A DNA stretch of 35,882 bases, taken from positions 1 through 35,882 of the forward strand of contig JAUNMR010000035.1 in assembly GCA_030537455.1 (NCBI GenBank). The letters are read 5' to 3'. A program made the position numbers and the translations under genes. Shown here one piece after another: positions 32,783 through 35,882 of the stretch; the first letter of the stretch is position 1; each line of letters begins with the position of its first letter. Source of the stretch: Planctomycetia bacterium (GTDB taxonomy: Bacteria > Planctomycetota > Planctomycetia > Pirellulales > Thermoguttaceae). The notes below the pieces were generated by a model. The model made no database searches, was not told the DNA's origin, and saw nothing but the letters and a program-made list of their open reading frames with translations.

Positions 32783-34573
32783 TCATTGCTCCGGTTTGGG
32801 AATCATTGTCTTAATGGCGAGTTCTTCAAGTTGTTTACTCGCCACTTCCGACGGCGCGCCCGTCATGAGGTCGCTCGCCTTGGTCGTCTTCGGGAAGGCG
32901 ATGCAATCGCGGATATTGTCGATACCGGCGAAGAGCATGACGACGCGGTCGAGTCCCAGCGCCAGTCCGCCATGTGGAGGAGCGCCATATTGCAACGCGT
33001 CGACAAGGAAGCCGAACTGCTCTTTTGCCTGCTCGCGCGTCATGCCCAGGAGGTTAAAGACCTTGTTCTGGATTTCCGAATCGTGAATACGAATCGTACC
33101 GCCGCCCGCTTCGAAACCGTTGAGTACCAGGTCGTACGCCTGCGCGCGAATGGCGCGGATATCCTCGGCGGAGCCTTCTAGTTTCGGCAGGTCTTCCACC
33201 AATGGGGCGGTGAAAGGATGATGCATAGCGACCCAGCGATTTTCCTCTTCGTCCCAGTCGAACATAGGGAACTTGACGACCCAGCAGAAGTTCATTTCCT
33301 CGGGGTCATACAATTTTAATTGCGCGGCGAGTCTTCGACGCAGACCGTTGAGCGTACGGCAGGTGAGATTGAAGTCGCCGCAAGAGAAGAGCAGTAGGTC
33401 ATTTGGACCGGCTTCGAGTTTTTCGCCGATCGCTTGCAACGCTTCCGGAGTAAAGTTTTTGGCGCTGGAGCCGGTGAGTTTCGATTCTGCGTCCACTTTG
33501 AACCAGACCAGACCTTTGGCGCCGAACTGCTCGCCTGTCCAAGAGATGAGTCCGTCGATATCTTTGCGGCTGAATTTATCCGCGGCGTTTTTCACATTGA
33601 TACCGCGCACGCGCCCGCCGTTGTCAGCGACGCTACGGAAGACTTTGAAATCAACGGTCTTAGAGATCTCGGTAATATCTTTGAGCTCCATGCCGTATCG
33701 TAGGTCAGGCGCGTCGTGACCGAATCGTTCCATGGCTTCGTCGTAGGTAATACGCGGTAACGGCAACGGAATATCGACGCCTTTGATTTCCTTCATAAGG
33801 CGTTGTACCAGCTTACTAATCACGTCGATAATGTCTTCCATTTCCACAAATGACATTTCGACGTCGAGTTGCGTGAATTCCGGCTGGCGGTCGGCGCGCA
33901 GGTCTTCATCGCGGAAGCATCGCGCGACCTGGACGTATCGGTCGTAACCCGCGATCATGAGCAGTTGCTTATAGAGTTGTGGGGACTGCGGCAACGCGTA
34001 GAAAGCGCCCTGTGTGACGCGACTGGGGACGAGATAGTCTCTTGCGCCTTCGGGTGTGCTTTTTCCCAGTACGGGCGTTTCGATTTCCAGAAAACCGTTT
34101 TCGTCGAAGTAGTCGCGTAGCGTCTTGGTTATGCGATGACGCAATGTGAGCGCGCGTTGCATTTCCGCACGACGAAGGTCGAGATATCGGTACTTCAGAC
34201 GCATTTCCTCAGAAGGAACTTCTGGCGCAGAAGGTAAGAACGGCAGTACCGCCGAACGATTGAGCACGACGAGCTTCGTGGCTTTAATTTCGATTTCACC
34301 GGTCGACATGTCGGGATTAACCAGACCGTCGGGACGCGCGAGTACCTCGCCGGTAATTTGTGCCACGTCTTCGTTACGCAACGTCTTGACTAACTCGAAA
34401 AGCGCCGGATCGGCCGCGGCGTCAAAGACCGTTTGCGTTTTCCCATAGCGGTCGCGAAGGTTGACAAAGAAAACCCCGCTGTGATCGCGTGCTGAGTCGA
34501 CCCAGCCACAAAGCGTTACCGTCTCGCCTACATTGGCGCGTCGCAACTCGCCACAAGTTTTCGTGCGATACAT
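32783..34573 (-). CDS. aspS: Aspartyl-tRNA synthetase, probably non-discriminating (AspRS)
   Basis: 596 residues, the bacterial length (E. coli 590). The N-terminal OB-fold anticodon domain starts with GWVDSARDH. Class II motif 2 is at ~218-237 (RCFRDEDLRADRQPEFTQLD), motif 3 is GLALGLDRVVMLFAG near the C-terminus, and the bacterial GAD-type insertion lies between. His31 and Gly83 match the His/Gly pair of non-discriminating enzymes, where E. coli-type enzymes have Leu/Lys. This predicts charging of both tRNA-Asp and tRNA-Asn, with the latter converted by the GatCAB amidotransferase. A weak AGGAA lies 11 bases upstream of the ATG. It reads into the PNP gene with a 122 bp gap and is divergent from the small acidic gene. 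Confidence 0.95.
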   Translation of the reverse strand: MYRTKTCGELRRANVGETVTLCGWVDSARDHSGVFFVNLRDRYGKTQTVFDAAADPALFELVKTLRNEDVAQITGEVLARPDGLVNPDMSTGEIEIKATKLVVLNRSAVLPFLPSAPEVPSEEMRLKYRYLDLRRAEMQRALTLRHRITKTLRDYFDENGFLEIETPVLGKSTPEGARDYLVPSRVTQGAFYALPQSPQLYKQLLMIAGYDRYVQVARCFRDEDLRADRQPEFTQLDVEMSFVEMEDIIDVISKLVQRLMKEIKGVDIPLPLPRITYDEAMERFGHDAPDLRYGMELKDITEISKTVDFKVFRSVADNGGRVRGINVKNAADKFSRKDIDGLISWTGEQFGAKGLVWFKVDAESKLTGSSAKNFTPEALQAIGEKLEAGPNDLLLFSCGDFNLTCRTLNGLRRRLAAQLKLYDPEEMNFCWVVKFPMFDWDEEENRWVAMHHPFTAPLVEDLPKLEGSAEDIRAIRAQAYDLVLNGFEAGGGTIRIHDSEIQNKVFNLLGMTREQAKEQFGFLVDALQYGAPPHGGLALGLDRVVMLFAGIDNIRDCIAFPKTTKASDLMTGAPSEVASKQLEELAIKTMIPKPEQ

Positions 34574-34828
34574 CGTTGTCTGATTCCTATTGATTCTCTT
34601 CCGATTATTATGACGCGCGACACAAACATACAGCCAACGCGCGCGTTCTACTATTGTAGACGATACTCCCCGTTGTGCTAGACCCCTGTAAGAAATGCGC
34701 GCGTTTTTCCAGCCCTTTTTCCCCCGTGCTTTCAGGCGTGTTTGGTTCCTTGAGGTCGCCCTTGTGTGCGGGCGAACCCCCTGGGTAAAAAGTCGTTAGG
34801 ACGCCTTTTATTTATTTGCGCGCTTGAG
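34574..34828. other. Gene-free divergent region between aspS and the acidic orphan gene
   Basis: No credible gene. A CATAAT at 34612-34607 on the minus strand is a weak -10 for aspS. A hairpin GGTCGCCC (34754-34761) / GGGCGAACC (34770-34778) with one bulge is seen, but no T run follows. Nothing else stands out. Confidence 0.35.
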
Positions 34829-34869
34829 TATAATATCGCCATTATAGTAAGTCGTTATGACGTCATAAC
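34829..34869 (+). promoter_or_regulatory. Promoter -10 with perfect 16 bp palindrome downstream
   Basis: A TATAAT (34829-34834) and, 20 bp later, GTTATGACGTCATAAC (34854-34869), an exact palindrome, lie ahead of the acidic orphan gene. The palindrome covers about +13 to +28, a place where a bound repressor would block elongation or open-complex escape. The -35 is poor. The TGACGTCA core is a frequent dimer-binding sequence; no regulator is assigned. Confidence 0.5.
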
Positions 34870-34895
34870 CCATTGCGTGAAGTCTGGAGTTTATA

Positions 34896-35354
34896 ATGAA
34901 AGAACGCGTCGCCAAGCCATCGGAGTCAGAGAAACCGCACGTTACCGCTGTGGCTGGCGCTCCTGTCACGCAAGACGCCAACGTCGGATCGAACGTCTCT
35001 ACAGAACTGCCTGCCGATTGGTCTAATGACGAAATTCTCTATATCGACGCGGTCGAGTTTGCCATGAAATTGCAGACGACGCCATGTCAAAGCCAAGAGG
35101 AAAAAGAGCGCGCGCTCAACGCCTATGTCGACATGTTAGAAGAAACAGTTGACGCCACGTGGGAGGAACCCGAGGAGACATATGTCGACGACTCTGAATT
35201 CGAAGAAAAAGTGCCTGACGTCAAACGTGCCGCGGAACTCTCCGAAGACGAGGAAAGTATCTCTGCGGTTATGAAAAACGAAGAATTTGAAGATCTTACC
35301 GACGACGATCGTCAGAACGCGCGCTTTTGGGGATTTCGTAACGAGCGTCCATAG
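34896..35354 (+). CDS. Small acidic hypothetical protein
   Basis: 152 residues with ~40 acidic residues, no Cys pair beyond a single Cys, no membrane helix and no signal peptide. The ATG at 34896 has GGAG seven bases upstream. The middle (~45-85) is likely helical: DEILYIDAVEFAMKLQTTP and KERALNAYVDMLEET. The rest (ETYVDDSEFEEKVPDVKRAAELSEDEES) is likely disordered, and the end reads DDDRQNARFWGFRNERP. I do not recognise a family. A clear promoter and operator-like palindrome support a real, regulated gene. It is monocistronic and divergent from aspS. It could be a cytosolic binding or regulatory protein, without proof of any kind. Confidence 0.65.
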   Translation: MKERVAKPSESEKPHVTAVAGAPVTQDANVGSNVSTELPADWSNDEILYIDAVEFAMKLQTTPCQSQEEKERALNAYVDMLEETVDATWEEPEETYVDDSEFEEKVPDVKRAAELSEDEESISAVMKNEEFEDLTDDDRQNARFWGFRNERP

Positions 35355-35543
35355 TTGTGTCGCATGTGACCTGCGCTTATCTCTACGCCAACCCGTTGGA
35401 ATACTGCGTTCACGTTAGCGCGCTAGTTTAGACGCAAAGCAAACCCTTGCGCAGGGGCGTTCTGCCGGACTTTTTAGAACATTCCGACGCCCGATACAGG
35501 AAGTTACAAACGACGCTCGATTATTGCAGGAGAGAAAGGACTG
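35355..35543. other. Gene-free spacer without clear signals
   Basis: Between two convergent genes. No hairpin with a T run and no coding signal was found. Confidence 0.4.
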
Positions 35544-35816
35544 TTACTTTTGTAAATCCTCCGATTCCGCAATCCTTTTTACTTCGTCGATCGTTAGGTC
35601 AGTATAATAGGCGATTTCTTCGATTGTATTTTGCCCTAATTGCAACGCCGTTCGCGCAACTTTCAAGGCGGTCTCTTTTCTCCCTTCCCTGAATCCTTTT
35701 CTGAACCCCTCTCTGAACCCCTTTTTGTATCCTTTTTTCCAGCTTTCTCTGGCGACGTTGCTCAGATGTATTCTCAATACTTCTTCTTCGTCAAACAACT
35801 TGGTCGTCTTAGCCAT
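35544..35816 (-). CDS. Rpn/PD-(D/E)XK transposase-like C-terminal fragment
   Basis: 90 residues from the ATG at 35816, with AAAGGAA about nine bases upstream. The sequence has the tail of Rpn-family (recombination-promoting nuclease / PD-(D/E)XK) proteins: an acidic helix (DEEEVLRIHLSNVARE), the repeat KKGFREGFRKGFREG, and the helix-turn-helix-like ending NTIEEIAYYTDLTIDEVKRIAE. The nuclease domain is not here. The same frame stays open 19 codons upstream, to TAA at 35876-35874, and the extra residues (LGQNILAKYLENQRNDV) look like the part that comes before this tail in full proteins. So it is likely the remnant of a longer gene cut by that stop, though translation as a short protein is possible. 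Full Rpn genes are ~250-350 residues. Confidence 0.5.
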   Translation of the reverse strand: MAKTTKLFDEEEVLRIHLSNVARESWKKGYKKGFREGFRKGFREGRKETALKVARTALQLGQNTIEEIAYYTDLTIDEVKRIAESEDLQK

Positions 35817-35882
35817 AACGTCGTTCCTTTGATTTTCCAGGTATTTAGCAAGAATATTCTGCCCCAGTTGGTTTTAACCATT

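Noticed and set aside
35417..35540. CRISPR or tandem direct repeat near the right edge
   Set aside because: The only repeat there is the short 12-base coding repeat of the Rpn-type tail (35680-35740); no spacer structure exists.

Overview
This window is a mostly minus-strand stretch of a bacterial chromosome. The housekeeping genes are bacterial: an AspRS with the insertion type of bacteria, purN, an asd gene, and a purine nucleoside phosphorylase. A Ni,Fe carbon monoxide dehydrogenase-type protein (cooS) points to an anaerobic life style. The giant scaffold protein, the conflict-system GTPase genes, a lipoprotein S41 protease, a large IleRS and sparse Shine-Dalgarno use in several genes would suit an anaerobic Planctomycetota (gut-type). 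This is an inference from gene style; there is no rRNA or other phylogenetic marker to settle it. No tRNA, rRNA, CRISPR array or complete insertion sequence was seen.

Region 1 (1-15740) is the striking part. It is one minus-strand array, read from right to left: a GrpE-like exchange factor with long acidic tails (13901-15361), three short lidless Hsp70 paralogues (12195-13853, 10345-12051, 8568-10292), a 2029-residue scaffold with zinc ribbons, a six-fold helical super-repeat and C-terminal fibronectin-like beta domains (2412-8501), a TRAFAC-type P-loop GTPase (1350-2375), and a GAP1-N-like GTPase-associated protein that overlaps the GTPase by ATGA and runs off the left edge (1-1353). I read this as a chaperone-equipped form of the predicted GAP1/DO-GTPase conflict systems. 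In front of it lies a 540 bp gene-free region with two promoter candidates and a block rich in hairpins that may be a structured leader or small RNA.

Region 2 (15819-20595) is an operon of cooS, a lipoprotein substrate-binding protein, an SsuC/TauC-type permease and its ATPase, ending in a strong hairpin. The CooS protein keeps all C-cluster ligands but one, which is Asp instead of Cys, and has a His-rich N-terminal tail. Between cooS and the divergent asd gene are two copies of an 18 bp near-palindrome that resemble metalloregulator boxes.

Region 3 (21148-34573) is housekeeping: asd (plus strand), then on the minus strand a PTPS/QueD-like enzyme, a Tsp/CtpA-type S41 protease, a sodium:solute symporter, purN, ileS, a purine nucleoside phosphorylase with MTAP-like substitutions, and aspS of the non-discriminating type. 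Several have clear intrinsic terminators. Region 4 (34574-35882) has a small acidic orphan gene behind a promoter and a perfect 16 bp palindrome, and the C-terminal remnant of an Rpn/PD-(D/E)XK-type protein at the right edge.
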